Assembly (NCBI RefSeq): GCF_000814325.1
Contig: NZ_JPHF01000001.1
Span: 434,001-498,000 of the forward strand
Length of the DNA stretch: 64,000 nucleotides
Direction: 5' to 3'
Source of the DNA: Flavihumibacter sp. ZG627
GTDB lineage: Bacteria > Bacteroidota > Bacteroidia > Chitinophagales > Chitinophagaceae
The notes beneath the pieces are model-generated. The model saw only the letters and a list, made by a program, of their open reading frames with translations, was not told where the DNA came from and did not search any database. Shown here piece by piece: positions 1 through 8,642 of the stretch; within the stretch, counting starts at the first letter, position 1; every line of letters starts with the position of its first letter. The translations under genes and the position numbers were made by a program.

Positions 1-932
1 GGTTGATGAATAAGGTATAGGCTATAACTACATATGCCCATAGAGACCAATGCCCTGTATGCCAGCCCGGTAGTTTTTTGAATTGGTTTTAAGAGATACC
101 ATTCCATAAAGGCTGTCCAGAACAGGACAGCAGTAAACAACATTAAATTCGGATGGAATTCAAAATATCTGCTTCCCATGTATATGATCATAGCACCAAT
201 AGAAACAAGGCCGGCGGAGGAGCTGAAAAGTTGTTTTTTAGACAGATGATATTCCGCCATCAACGCACCGGCGCACCAATTATACCATAACGCACCCGTA
301 GAAAAATAATAACTGGCATGATAATATCCATCGGTTAACCTGTTTTCAAAAACCTTAAGTACAATTGCCAATAGAATACTTATAATGAATGCAAAACCTA
401 CTCCTTTTAATTTGCGGATAATCAGGAATATCGGGTATAGAAGGTAAAGTTGCATCTCCAGTGCAAGGCTCCAGAGTGAGGGATTGATGCCATAAATATT
501 CTTTTCTGAAAAATTATGTACCAGAAAAACATGTTGCAATAGGTCTATAAATCCCTCAGATGTTTGAACATAAGCTCGCAAACCCGCAATCATTAATACT
601 GTAGCTGCAAGGGTTATAATGTAGGGCGGATATATCCGCCAGAATCTTTTACTAAAATAGGTGCCCGCCTGAAAATTACTTCCATGGTTTAAAAAGTTTC
701 TATGGATTACGTATCCACTGATAAGCAGGAACAATTGCACGCCAGACCATCCAAATGCGGTAGGAGAAAACTTTAGCAAAATATCAGAGGCACTACCACT
801 CATTGTGCCATCTTCAGAATACAACAAATTATCACTCCTGGGAAACAATACCAATTGGGCATGAAATAGAAATACCATCAATATGGCAATGCCGCGTAAA
901 AAATCAATTTTAGCAAGATGCCTCTCTGCCAC
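1..932 (-). CDS. Acyltransferase family 3 membrane protein (partial)
   Basis: The frame opens at a GTG at 932, just after an in-frame stop, and runs off the left edge, so the C-terminus is missing. The translation begins VAERHLAKIDFLRGIAILMV and continues through many hydrophobic segments to SYSLYLIHQP at the window edge. The early IDFLRGIAI..VFLFHA stretch and the late S-L-Y-L-I-H motif are the usual marks of the acyltransferase_3 (OafA/YrhL-like) family of integral membrane enzymes, which O-acylate surface glycans or small molecules. The substrate cannot be read from the sequence. About 310 residues are visible, close to full family length. It lies downstream of the BtuB-like receptor on the same strand but beyond a strong hairpin, so it is probably a separate transcription unit. 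Confidence 0.85.
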   Translation of the reverse strand, partial: MAERHLAKIDFLRGIAILMVFLFHAQLVLFPRSDNLLYSEDGTMSGSASDILLKFSPTAFGWSGVQLFLLISGYVIHRNFLNHGSNFQAGTYFSKRFWRIYPPYIITLAATVLMIAGLRAYVQTSEGFIDLLQHVFLVHNFSEKNIYGINPSLWSLALEMQLYLLYPIFLIIRKLKGVGFAFIISILLAIVLKVFENRLTDGYYHASYYFSTGALWYNWCAGALMAEYHLSKKQLFSSSAGLVSIGAMIIYMGSRYFEFHPNLMLFTAVLFWTAFMEWYLLKPIQKTTGLAYRALVSMGICSYSLYLIHQ

Positions 933-973
933 CAGGGAGAAGGTTTAGGGGTTAATAGGGGAATATACCTATA

Positions 974-1009
974 TTTTTAACCCGCCGGCATTTGCCGGCG
1001 GGTTAAAAT
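974..1009 (-). terminator. Strong intergenic hairpin, probable terminator of the receptor gene
   Basis: A perfect 15-bp inverted repeat (TTTAACCCGCCGGCA and its complement around a tiny loop) lies 33 bp past the stop of the minus-strand TonB receptor. A/T-rich flanks on both sides let it work in either direction. It separates the receptor from the acyltransferase. Confidence 0.7.
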
Positions 1010-1041
1010 CTAAACTACCCAATTACCTTGAGTGCCTCTTT

Positions 1042-3009
1042 TTACAGCTGCACCCTCACCCCCCCCATCATATTGAACCGCCTCGTGTTATACCCATAGA
1101 GATCGGCATATTTCCGGTCGGTGATATTCCTGAAATCGGTAAATACATCCAACTGCTTATTTAACTGGTATCGCGCATAGGCGTCGAGGTTGTAATAGGC
1201 ATCCAGCTCCTTGATCTCCGTGCTCCAGGTGGCTGAATTATACCAGGTGTCCTGCCGCTTATCTACCCAGCGTAAACTCAGCCCCACATGCAGCTTTTTA
1301 CTGAACTGGTAAGAGGTTCCCATATTAATACTGTGCTTGGGACGGCGGTATAAATTGAAATAACTGGTATCCTTGCCGGCAAGCCTGGTCTCTATTTTGC
1401 CATCCAGCCAACTGTGGTTTGCCGTTAGCTGCCAGCGCTCATTTGGCTGCACCCTCAGCTCCGTTTCTACTCCCTTATCATCCTGCTTATCGGCATTCCT
1501 GTACTGCCCATAAGGCGGATCAGGCAGTCCTGCAAATACGATCACGTCTTTTATCTTTCGCCTGAATGCCGTAACCCGCGCGGAAATGATCTTGTTATTG
1601 CTGGTATAATGTAGTCCCCCCTCATATTGATTGCTTCTCTCGGGCTCCAGCGCCGTATTGCCATACTCTGAGGCTAAATGATAGAGCGATGGAGCCCTGA
1701 ATGCCGTTGCCACCGAAGCATATAGCTTCAACTGCGGCACCAGGTAAACATAGGGGTTGAAGGCATAGGTAAAGGCATCCCCGAAATCCTGGTGCTGCGT
1801 AAACCTTCCGCCCAACTCCGCACCAAATTTCTCAAAACCCTTTAGCGTAAAGGCGGCATAAGCACTCATCATACTCGCCTCCAGACTGTCCTTGCCCAGG
1901 TTCCCGAAACTGGTATTTATATCGGCTGTATTGCGACGGTAGTCGATGCCCGCCAACAGTCCCAGATGTTTCTGCAAACTGGTATTTATATAGGCCTCCG
2001 CAAATAGTGCCCCACCTTTATAGTCACCACTCGACGGGTCCCAGTCATTTGCGCCCGCCGGAATATTTACCGGGTCATCATAAACCCTCCGAACGGTATT
2101 GTAATTGGCATTGAATACCAGGTTGCCATTCTTTAACTGGTGACTGCTCTGTATGCCAGCTACCTGCTGCCGCTGCTGGGCGCCACTGTTACGGTCGTCT
2201 TCCAACGCATTGTCGTCAAGGTCGGCATCATACTCGCTGAACTGGTAATAGCTCTTAACTGTCCAGGCCTCGCTAAACTTATAGCCCGCAGCCAAATTCA
2301 CCATATCCTGCTTCACCCCGTCTTTATCGAAATTGCCGGCACCACCCTCATCCTTAGCCGAAGAAAATCCCTCCGACTGCAATCGGTTATACTGTACCGA
2401 ATAATTGAATTTATCAATCACACCTGATAAGCCAAGGTTGCCTTTATAAGTCCCATACGTGCCCGCTGCTAAAAGTCCATTCAGTCCGATCGCTTTATTG
2501 CTTTGGTTTTTCCGGGTAATGATATTGATCACGCCCGCCACTGCGTCAGACCCATAAAGGGTACTCTGCGCGCCTTTGAGGATCTCTACCCGCTCCACCT
2601 GGTCAATGGAAATATGATTCAGGTCAAACTGGATCGTTATCCCCGACCCATCAGTTACCGGCATCCCATCCACTAAGATCAGTGTATTGGCCGCTCCCGC
2701 ACCTCTTAAATAAACGGTCTGGTTGGTGCCGGGCGAATTCTGTGCCCCATTGATGATGAGTCCCGCCTGTTCATTGAGTACCTGTGAAAGTGTTCTGCCC
2801 GCATTGTTTTCCAGAGTTCGCCTGTTGATGACCGTTAGCACCTTGCCCGTACTGCTTTGTTTCTGGGGTTGCTTGTTGGCAGTTACAATTACTTCATCGA
2901 GTGTTCTGCTGCTGTCGGCCTGCTTTTCGCTGGTTGATTGTGACATCAGTTTTGTACTGACATGGCTGCTGATGATAGTAGCAGCCACCATGATCCATTG
3001 TTTTTTCAT
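1042..3009 (-). CDS. TonB-dependent receptor, probable vitamin B12 importer (BtuB-like)
   Basis: This is a 655-residue outer-membrane receptor. A signal peptide (about residues 1-24) is followed by a plug domain (about 40-165, with VYLRGAGAANTLILVDGMPV and VERVEILKGAQSTLYGSDA) and a beta-barrel ending in an aromatic/aliphatic C-terminus (GGVRVQL). It should bind its ligand at the cell surface and pass it to the periplasm with energy from TonB-ExbBD. Size and plug resemble the BtuB/vitamin B12 class. The decisive evidence is the cobalamin riboswitch in its leader, which marks it as a cobalamin-repressed corrinoid receptor. The precise corrinoid is not determinable. It is transcribed away from the truncated globin gene and ends at a hairpin. 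Confidence 0.92.
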   Translation of the reverse strand: MKKQWIMVAATIISSHVSTKLMSQSTSEKQADSSRTLDEVIVTANKQPQKQSSTGKVLTVINRRTLENNAGRTLSQVLNEQAGLIINGAQNSPGTNQTVYLRGAGAANTLILVDGMPVTDGSGITIQFDLNHISIDQVERVEILKGAQSTLYGSDAVAGVINIITRKNQSNKAIGLNGLLAAGTYGTYKGNLGLSGVIDKFNYSVQYNRLQSEGFSSAKDEGGAGNFDKDGVKQDMVNLAAGYKFSEAWTVKSYYQFSEYDADLDDNALEDDRNSGAQQRQQVAGIQSSHQLKNGNLVFNANYNTVRRVYDDPVNIPAGANDWDPSSGDYKGGALFAEAYINTSLQKHLGLLAGIDYRRNTADINTSFGNLGKDSLEASMMSAYAAFTLKGFEKFGAELGGRFTQHQDFGDAFTYAFNPYVYLVPQLKLYASVATAFRAPSLYHLASEYGNTALEPERSNQYEGGLHYTSNNKIISARVTAFRRKIKDVIVFAGLPDPPYGQYRNADKQDDKGVETELRVQPNERWQLTANHSWLDGKIETRLAGKDTSYFNLYRRPKHSINMGTSYQFSKKLHVGLSLRWVDKRQDTWYNSATWSTEIKELDAYYNLDAYARYQLNKQLDVFTDFRNITDRKYADLYGYNTRRFNMMGGVRVQL

Positions 3010-3118
3010 GTCTGAAAAAAGATTAGGGTGACTGCTTCCGGAAAGTGGTGGGAATTATAAATCGCCTGCGCGTTTACCATTCCTGCTTTTCTCCCGAAAG
3101 CAAAATGTTGATTGATGG

Positions 3119-3345
3119 ACGCGGCAGGTCTTCTGGCTCGTGTCTGTCAGTTACCTTCCCACCCGCTCCTGCGGATAGTGGTCTCTAAACTAACAGTGAA
3201 ATTTTCGGGACTTTCAATCTCTCCATCTCTCTATCTCCATCTCTCCATCCCTCCATCTCTCCACATTACAGCTACGGGGATAGCGCCGGAATTAACCGGA
3301 CTTCCCTTTTAATCCGCCGAAGCGGAACCGTTTCCGGCGCGAAGA
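3119..3345 (-). promoter_or_regulatory. Cobalamin (AdoCbl) riboswitch
   Basis: On the minus strand the leader contains, in order, the conserved blocks AAAAGGGAAGTCCGG, a short stem returning as TTCCGGCGC, CCCCGTAGCTGTAA, CCACTATCCGC, GGGTGGGAAGG, and the B12-box end AGAAGACCTGCC. These match the cobalamin riboswitch core. It lies about 110 bp before the receptor start codon, leaving room for an expression platform that would shut off the receptor when cobalamin is plentiful. The variable peripheral region between the CTGTAA and CCACT blocks is enlarged by GATGGAGA-type tandem repeats. Confidence 0.93.
3216..3264. repeat. CTCCATC-type tandem repeat inside the riboswitch
   Basis: About 49 bp of imperfect 7-10 bp units (CTCTCCATC, CCTCCATCT) interrupt the cobalamin riboswitch in its peripheral, length-variable arm. 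The same family recurs at about 7.3, 20.6, 21.6 and 23.15 kb. Confidence 0.85.
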
Positions 3346-3361
3346 TATAAGAATGTACCTA

Positions 3362-3754
3362 TTATTGTGCGATGATTTGTTTGCGCAAAGAATATCCGAT
3401 GAACAACATGTCTTTTTGCGTTTCCTCGTCTATATTATGTTTTGCAAGAACTTCCATAATATCATCCATCACTGCCATGTATTCTGTTTCACTGATATTC
3501 ATCCCTCTGTGCGTGGCCGGCATATCCCTGCCGGTATAAGCCTCTGATCCGCCACTTCCTGCACATAGAAATTCAACCAGCAATGATTTGGTATGTGCTA
3601 ATTTCTCACCCTGTTCCAGGTAGGGAAGGAATCTTGCTTTAACGATAGGATTTATCATATGTGCGGCTACGATATCCTCAACGATTGCTTCAATGTTTTC
3701 TCTTTTTCCAAGCCTTTCGTAAAGTGAAAGGGTTGGCATGGCAACAGTGGTCAT
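3362..3754 (-). CDS. Truncated (2/2) haemoglobin, group 1
   Basis: A 130-residue protein of the small-globin family. It opens with SLYERLGKRENIEAIVEDIV, carries the E-helix H-x-L segment KLAHTKSLLVEFL, the GRDMPATHRGMNIS segment whose His82 is the expected proximal haem ligand, and a final helical region. Group 1 truncated globins bind haem and are usually linked to oxygen or nitric oxide chemistry in the cytoplasm. The role here is not shown. An alternative start is Met6. The gene ends just upstream of the cobalamin riboswitch on the same strand, so read-through into the leader is possible. Confidence 0.9.
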   Translation of the reverse strand: MTTVAMPTLSLYERLGKRENIEAIVEDIVAAHMINPIVKARFLPYLEQGEKLAHTKSLLVEFLCAGSGGSEAYTGRDMPATHRGMNISETEYMAVMDDIMEVLAKHNIDEETQKDMLFIGYSLRKQIIAQ

Positions 3755-3848
3755 AATATATGTTTTAAGGTTTTTTGCAGAACGTAAAGCGGGTGCGGAT
3801 CCGAAGCATTAATTTACAAAAAAATAGCTGGCCACGCAATAGCACTCC

Positions 3849-5915
3849 TTATTTCAATTGTATCCGCAATCCAGCATAATAATTACGCCCCGGCGCCACG
3901 TTATAATATCGCCCCCCAAAGGCATTGATATCATTTCCCAAACTATAGGTTGTATTGAATAAATTATCCGCACCTGCAAACCAGTTCAGTCCGCGGTACA
4001 GCCTGCTGCCGCCCCTTATTCCCAGCAAATGATATTGCTTCGCCTTTTCACTGTTGGCATCATTGAGCCAGATGGGATCCACATACTGGTATGCCAGATG
4101 TAAATTCATTCCCCCCTTACCGTCAACATCAAATCCCGCCGCCAATGTTTGCTTCGCCACTCCCGGAAGCCTGTTTCCGCTAAAATCATTCTCCACCTGT
4201 TTATAGTCCACATAACGGAAGGGATGCAGCGTATAACTCATCCAGGTGGATAAACTGATCGATTGTGCTGGCATTAGCACCACTGGCCCGTAGGAGAAGA
4301 ATCCCTCAAATCCTTTCTGCCGTGTAGAGCCCGCATTTTCAAAATAGTCCGCCCCGCTCGCATCTCTTCTTTGCACTATGGCATCCCTCAACCGGTAATA
4401 AAAAAAATCAAGGTCAAAATAGAGCTTCTGCTTCAGGATCCTTCCTCGCAATCCCACTTCATAATTCCAGCCGCTTTCCGCCTGCAAGCTGGTATTGATC
4501 ACACTCGTGGAGGGCAATAACTCCGATGTAGTTGGTGGCGAAAATCCCTTCGCGATCATACTGTAAAAAGTGAGTACCCCAAGTTTCTTTGTTAGCGCAA
4601 CCCTCGGCATCCACTCTTTCCGGTAATTGCTGTTGAATTCAAATGCAGGCTCTTCACTCACCCGCCTGATCTCCACGGTATTGGCATTATAACTGAGTCC
4701 CGCACTCAACTGCCAGTCCCGCGGCAGGTCCAGTATCCCCTGCCCGAACAACAGCGCCGTACGGGGTTTCAGCCGATCATCGGTCTGCAGTTCGCCCTGT
4801 TCTCCATTTATATTACGGTAAACCTTAACCGAATAATTTCCCTGCTGCCACTCGCCGCCAATATTGAATTGTAACTTTGCTCCATTCTCTGCTCCGTCTG
4901 TTGTTTCAGGGAATAACGGAATGGTATAACCGAATACGATCCTGCCACCAAAATGTGGTTCCTTTCTTCGCTCATAATTTCGTACCGCCGGATTGGTTAC
5001 ACTGGTTGTTGCTCCATACAGGGAGATATCAATACTCGATCCCGAAAATGGCTTTAACTCCTGGTGCAATCCCCCGAACAATGTGCGCTGATCAATGGCT
5101 GCTCGGGCCGACACAGATGAAGGCAGGGTTCCTGCTGCGGGCCTCGACTGCCTCGGGTCTTTCTCAAATTCATTCCGGTTCAACGCTCCCGGTGTCTGGT
5201 ACCAGAGATCGCCATAGAGCAGCACCATATCAAGCGCCGCCACAGCCGTTTGCTGCCAACGTCCCGTATAAGCCGCCACGGTTCTTTTCATATTCGTATG
5301 ATCGCGGTAACCATCTGAACGCTGGTGGTGACCATAAACTGAATGTTTAAATGCCCTGTTGGAGGAGAGTGTTGCCCTGGCCTCCACCTGGTGCAGTCCA
5401 TAGGAGCCCGTCATATACTGGAGGGATAGATTGCTGCTGTCGGCAATTTCTGTATTGGCTAATAACAATCCGCCGGTACCTGCGCCATAGAGACTGCTAC
5501 CCGGACCTTTTAATATTTCTATATTGCTGAAATTGCCCACCGCAAACTGGTTCAGGTAAGTATTTCCTCCCGGGTCGGTAAAAGGGATCTGGTTATAATA
5601 CATCCTTATATTCCTCACCCCAAATGGCGATCGCAGTGAACTACCGCGGATGGCTAACCGATAACTTCCCGGCGATCTTTCCTCCATACGCACACCCGGC
5701 AAACGGTTAATGGCCGGTAGGGCAGAAGCGGGTGAAAATCTTTGCCAGTCGCGTTCACGAACCAGCACAACCGAGGCCGCTGCATCCTTAATGACCGTGC
5801 GCCGCGCAAAGGCCGTAACTGTTACAGAGTCGAGCTTCTCCTGGGCCATGGATGCAGTGGTTGCCAGGCAGCAGGTGGCCAGCAAAAGGACTGCAGTATT
5901 TTTGATCGCCTTCAT
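3849..5915 (-). CDS. TonB-dependent receptor (iron-complex type)
   Basis: An outer-membrane receptor of about 688 residues from the preferred ATG at 5915, which gives a clean signal peptide ending at SMAQ; an in-frame ATG at 5933 is less likely. Plug-domain motifs are visible (LPGVRMEERSPGSYRLAIRG, IEILKGPGSSLYGAGTGG), and the barrel ends ARNYYAGLRIQLK-like with the C-terminal aromatic signature. The architecture resembles the catecholate/ferric-citrate receptor group, but no substrate-specific motif can be read. It has no riboswitch. It is divergent from the APC permease with only 37 bp between the starts, so regulation may be shared. Confidence 0.88.
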   Translation of the reverse strand: MKAIKNTAVLLLATCCLATTASMAQEKLDSVTVTAFARRTVIKDAAASVVLVRERDWQRFSPASALPAINRLPGVRMEERSPGSYRLAIRGSSLRSPFGVRNIRMYYNQIPFTDPGGNTYLNQFAVGNFSNIEILKGPGSSLYGAGTGGLLLANTEIADSSNLSLQYMTGSYGLHQVEARATLSSNRAFKHSVYGHHQRSDGYRDHTNMKRTVAAYTGRWQQTAVAALDMVLLYGDLWYQTPGALNRNEFEKDPRQSRPAAGTLPSSVSARAAIDQRTLFGGLHQELKPFSGSSIDISLYGATTSVTNPAVRNYERRKEPHFGGRIVFGYTIPLFPETTDGAENGAKLQFNIGGEWQQGNYSVKVYRNINGEQGELQTDDRLKPRTALLFGQGILDLPRDWQLSAGLSYNANTVEIRRVSEEPAFEFNSNYRKEWMPRVALTKKLGVLTFYSMIAKGFSPPTTSELLPSTSVINTSLQAESGWNYEVGLRGRILKQKLYFDLDFFYYRLRDAIVQRRDASGADYFENAGSTRQKGFEGFFSYGPVVLMPAQSISLSTWMSYTLHPFRYVDYKQVENDFSGNRLPGVAKQTLAAGFDVDGKGGMNLHLAYQYVDPIWLNDANSEKAKQYHLLGIRGGSRLYRGLNWFAGADNLFNTTYSLGNDINAFGGRYYNVAPGRNYYAGLRIQLK

Positions 5916-5952
5916 CCCCGCAAGTAACGCCACATTTTAATATCTTCCACCA

Positions 5953-7296
5953 ATGAGTGCAAGAAACAAACTGAAACTTTTTGACCTTACCATGATCACG
6001 GTCGGATTGGTGATCGGCATGGGCATCTTCCGCACCGCCACCGATTCGGCACAGGCAGCGCTTACACCAACCATTTATTTTGCCGCCTGGATTGCCGGTG
6101 GTATCATCGCCCTCTGTGGCGCCCTTACCTATGCCGAGATCGGATCGCGCTTCCCCGTTACCGGTGGCTACTACAAGATCTTCGCCGAATGCTACCATCC
6201 CTCCGTTGCATTCGCCATCAACTGCATCATTCTTATTTCCAATGCCGCCTCCTTATCGGGTGTGGCATTGATCGGCTCAGAATATATCGCCCAACTGGTT
6301 TTTGACCAGCCCGCATCTGATTTCACCAAGGCCTTCATCGCCATGGGCGCCATTCTGGTTTTTTATTTTGTGAACCTTGCCGGCCTCCGCCTCAGTTCCG
6401 GAACCCAGAACATCCTCATGATCATCAAGATCGGGATGGTGCTGGTACTCATCGGTGCCCTCTTCTTTCCCGGCGCCGATTCTCTGGTGGCGAGTACCGC
6501 GGCTGCCAGTCCCACTGACCATTCCACCATGGACATTATCAAGTCTTTCGGCATCGCCCTTATCGCCGTTTCGTTTACCTATGGGGGTTACCAGCAGACC
6601 ATCAACTTTGGCGATGAAGTACATGAACCGCGCAAGACCATCCCCCGCGGCATCTTTATCGGTATCCTCATGATCATCGGTCTTTACCTGCTGGTGCAGA
6701 TGGCATATGTACATGCAATAGGTTTCGAACAGCTCAAGACCACCCGGGGCATCGCTGCCGTAGTGGCCGAGCGGATGTTCGGACCTACCGGAAAAACCAT
6801 TTTCACCCTGCTGCTTTTTATGGCCGTACTCGCCTACGTGAATGTGCTGCTGCTCAGCAATCCCCGCGTGATGTATGCCATGAGCAAAGACGGGATCCTT
6901 CCAAAATCCTTCGCCAGAAAAGACGAAAAGCGTGATGTGCTAACGGTTAGCCTCAGCGTTTTTGCCGCCATCTGCATCATCGTCCTTTTCTTTGCCAACA
7001 CTTTCGATAAGATCCTTGGCTTCACCATATTTCTCGACTCCATCGGGATGGCCACTTCTGCCGCCACCATCTTCATATTGCGCAAGCGGACCAGCCACCT
7101 CAACGGCACCGGTATCTATACCATGAAATTATTCCCCCTCATGCCGCTGATCTTTATCAGCGCCTATGCCTTCGTGGGGGTCAGCATATTTCTGAATACC
7201 CCAAGCCTGGCCATAACCGGCCTGGTGGTGTTCGCAGTTTTTCTGGCTATCTATTTCCTCATAGTCAAAGGAAGCAAAAAGCCTCAAAGGGAATAG
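5953..7296 (+). CDS. APC-superfamily amino acid permease
   Basis: A 447-residue inner-membrane transporter with about twelve hydrophobic helices. TM1 has the glycine-rich break GLVIGMGIFRTATDSAQAA typical of APC transporters. TM3 (LTYAEIGSRFPVTGGYYKIF) and TM6 (SFTYGGYQQTINFGDEVHEPRKTIPRG) also match the family. It probably imports or exchanges an amino acid with a proton or another amino acid. The adjacent Cys/Met PLP enzyme suggests, but does not prove, a sulfur amino acid substrate. The stop codon is followed within 5 bp by CTCCATC repeats that extend to the next start codon. Confidence 0.9.
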   Translation: MSARNKLKLFDLTMITVGLVIGMGIFRTATDSAQAALTPTIYFAAWIAGGIIALCGALTYAEIGSRFPVTGGYYKIFAECYHPSVAFAINCIILISNAASLSGVALIGSEYIAQLVFDQPASDFTKAFIAMGAILVFYFVNLAGLRLSSGTQNILMIIKIGMVLVLIGALFFPGADSLVASTAAASPTDHSTMDIIKSFGIALIAVSFTYGGYQQTINFGDEVHEPRKTIPRGIFIGILMIIGLYLLVQMAYVHAIGFEQLKTTRGIAAVVAERMFGPTGKTIFTLLLFMAVLAYVNVLLLSNPRVMYAMSKDGILPKSFARKDEKRDVLTVSLSVFAAICIIVLFFANTFDKILGFTIFLDSIGMATSAATIFILRKRTSHLNGTGIYTMKLFPLMPLIFISAYAFVGVSIFLNTPSLAITGLVVFAVFLAIYFLIVKGSKKPQRE

Positions 7297-7299
7297 CTT

Positions 7300-7361
7300 A
7301 GCCTCCATCCCTCCATCCCTCCATCTCTCCATTCCATCTCTCCATCACTCAATCTCTCCAT
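7300..7361. repeat. CTCCATC-type short tandem repeat
   Basis: The whole gap between the permease and the PLP enzyme consists of 8-bp CTCCATCC/CTCTCCAT units. The repeat runs directly into the ATG, and even the first codons (GATCTCTCC) look repeat-derived, so the leader of the downstream gene is made of this repeat. Confidence 0.9.
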
Positions 7362-8561
7362 ATGGATCTCTCCAACATTCTTTATGCCTACGCCGAAGAC
7401 CGCTCCCAATACTTCAACGCCATCGCGCCGCCCATTATGCAAACCAGCAACTTCGCTTTCCGCAAAGTGGAGGATATGAGCCGCGCTTTTGAAGATGAAA
7501 TGAGCGGATACCTCTATAGCAGGGGAATAAACCCCACCGTCGATATTCTCCGGAAAAAACTGGCCGCCCTCGATGGCGCTGAAGATGCCCTTGTATTCAA
7601 CTCCGGCGCCGCCGCCATCTTCGCCTCGGTGCTGGCCAATGTTAAATCGGGGTACCATATCCTCTCGGTTGATAACCCCTATACCTGGGCGAAAAAAATG
7701 TTCGATATCATCCTTCCCCGTTTCGGTGTGAAGACAACCTATATTGATGGACGGTCAGTGGAAAATTTTCGCGATGCCATCCGACCCAATACCGCGCTCA
7801 TTTACCTGGAGAGTCCCAATAGCTGGGATTATGCCATGCAGGACCTCGAAGGCCTGGCAGCTTTAGTGAAATCGATCAATGCCACCCGCGCATCCGAGTC
7901 CCCATCAGATAAGCCATCTCCCCAGATCATCACCATCTGCGATAACAGTTATTGTACTCCCCTTTACCTGCAGCCGGCGCGGCTGGGGATCGATATTTCA
8001 CTTCAATCGGCTACCAAATATATTGGCGGACATTCAGATGTGGTAGCCGGCGTTATCAGCGGCTCCCATGCCATGATGAAAAAGATCTTCGATTCCGAAT
8101 ACCTGAATATCGGTAGTGGTATACAGCCTTTCAACGCATGGCTGCTGATCCGCGGACTGCGAACCCTGCCCATGCGCCTCCAGCAGATCAGCGCCACTAC
8201 CCGAACCGTCATCGAATTCCTCAAAGGGCATCCCAAGGTGGAAGAACTGCTCTTTCCGCTCGATCCTTCCTTTCCGCAGTTTGAGCTGGCGCGAAAGCAG
8301 CTCTCTGGTGCCTGCGGACTGCTCACCATTGTGTACCGCACCGAAGAGCGCGCCGAGATCGTCCGCTTCTGTGAATCTCTCAAGCATATCATGCTGGCCG
8401 TTAGCTGGGGTGGTCATGAGAGCCTGGTGATTCCACGTTGCGCCGGTATAAAACCCGAACATTTTGATGCTACCATCCGCGAACACCGCATGGTCAGACT
8501 CTATATAGGTCTCGAAACCGCCGACTATCTTATTGAGGACCTGCGGCAGGCTTTCACGTAA
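7362..8561 (+). CDS. Trans-sulfuration family PLP-dependent enzyme (Cys/Met metabolism)
   Basis: A 399-residue fold-type I PLP enzyme of the cystathionine gamma-synthase / cystathionine gamma-lyase / methionine gamma-lyase group. The PLP lysine lies in SLQSATKYIGGHSDVVAG. YSRGINPTVDILRKKLAALDGAEDALVFNSGAAAI and the late SWGGHESL segment are also typical. Which of the reactions it performs cannot be settled by eye. A short Ser/Pro-rich stretch (about residues 174-186) looks like a lineage-specific loop. The start codon follows CTCCATC repeats directly. It follows the APC permease by 65 bp and may be cotranscribed with it. Confidence 0.9.
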   Translation: MDLSNILYAYAEDRSQYFNAIAPPIMQTSNFAFRKVEDMSRAFEDEMSGYLYSRGINPTVDILRKKLAALDGAEDALVFNSGAAAIFASVLANVKSGYHILSVDNPYTWAKKMFDIILPRFGVKTTYIDGRSVENFRDAIRPNTALIYLESPNSWDYAMQDLEGLAALVKSINATRASESPSDKPSPQIITICDNSYCTPLYLQPARLGIDISLQSATKYIGGHSDVVAGVISGSHAMMKKIFDSEYLNIGSGIQPFNAWLLIRGLRTLPMRLQQISATTRTVIEFLKGHPKVEELLFPLDPSFPQFELARKQLSGACGLLTIVYRTEERAEIVRFCESLKHIMLAVSWGGHESLVIPRCAGIKPEHFDATIREHRMVRLYIGLETADYLIEDLRQAFT

Positions 8562-8642
8562 CTGGGTGTTTTCACGATAATTACATGACCGGTCAGTTAA
8601 ACATGATCAAAAGCTTTATTTTTAGCCCCTTAACCATTATTC

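Noticed and set aside
5788-6198. Minus-strand frame across the start region of the TonB receptor and the permease
   Set aside because: It overlaps two well-supported genes in other frames and has the composition of a shadow frame.
8562-8642. Riboswitch or promoter upstream of the TolC-like gene
   Set aside because: The 81-bp gap has no conserved RNA motif and no convincing TAnnTTTG box.
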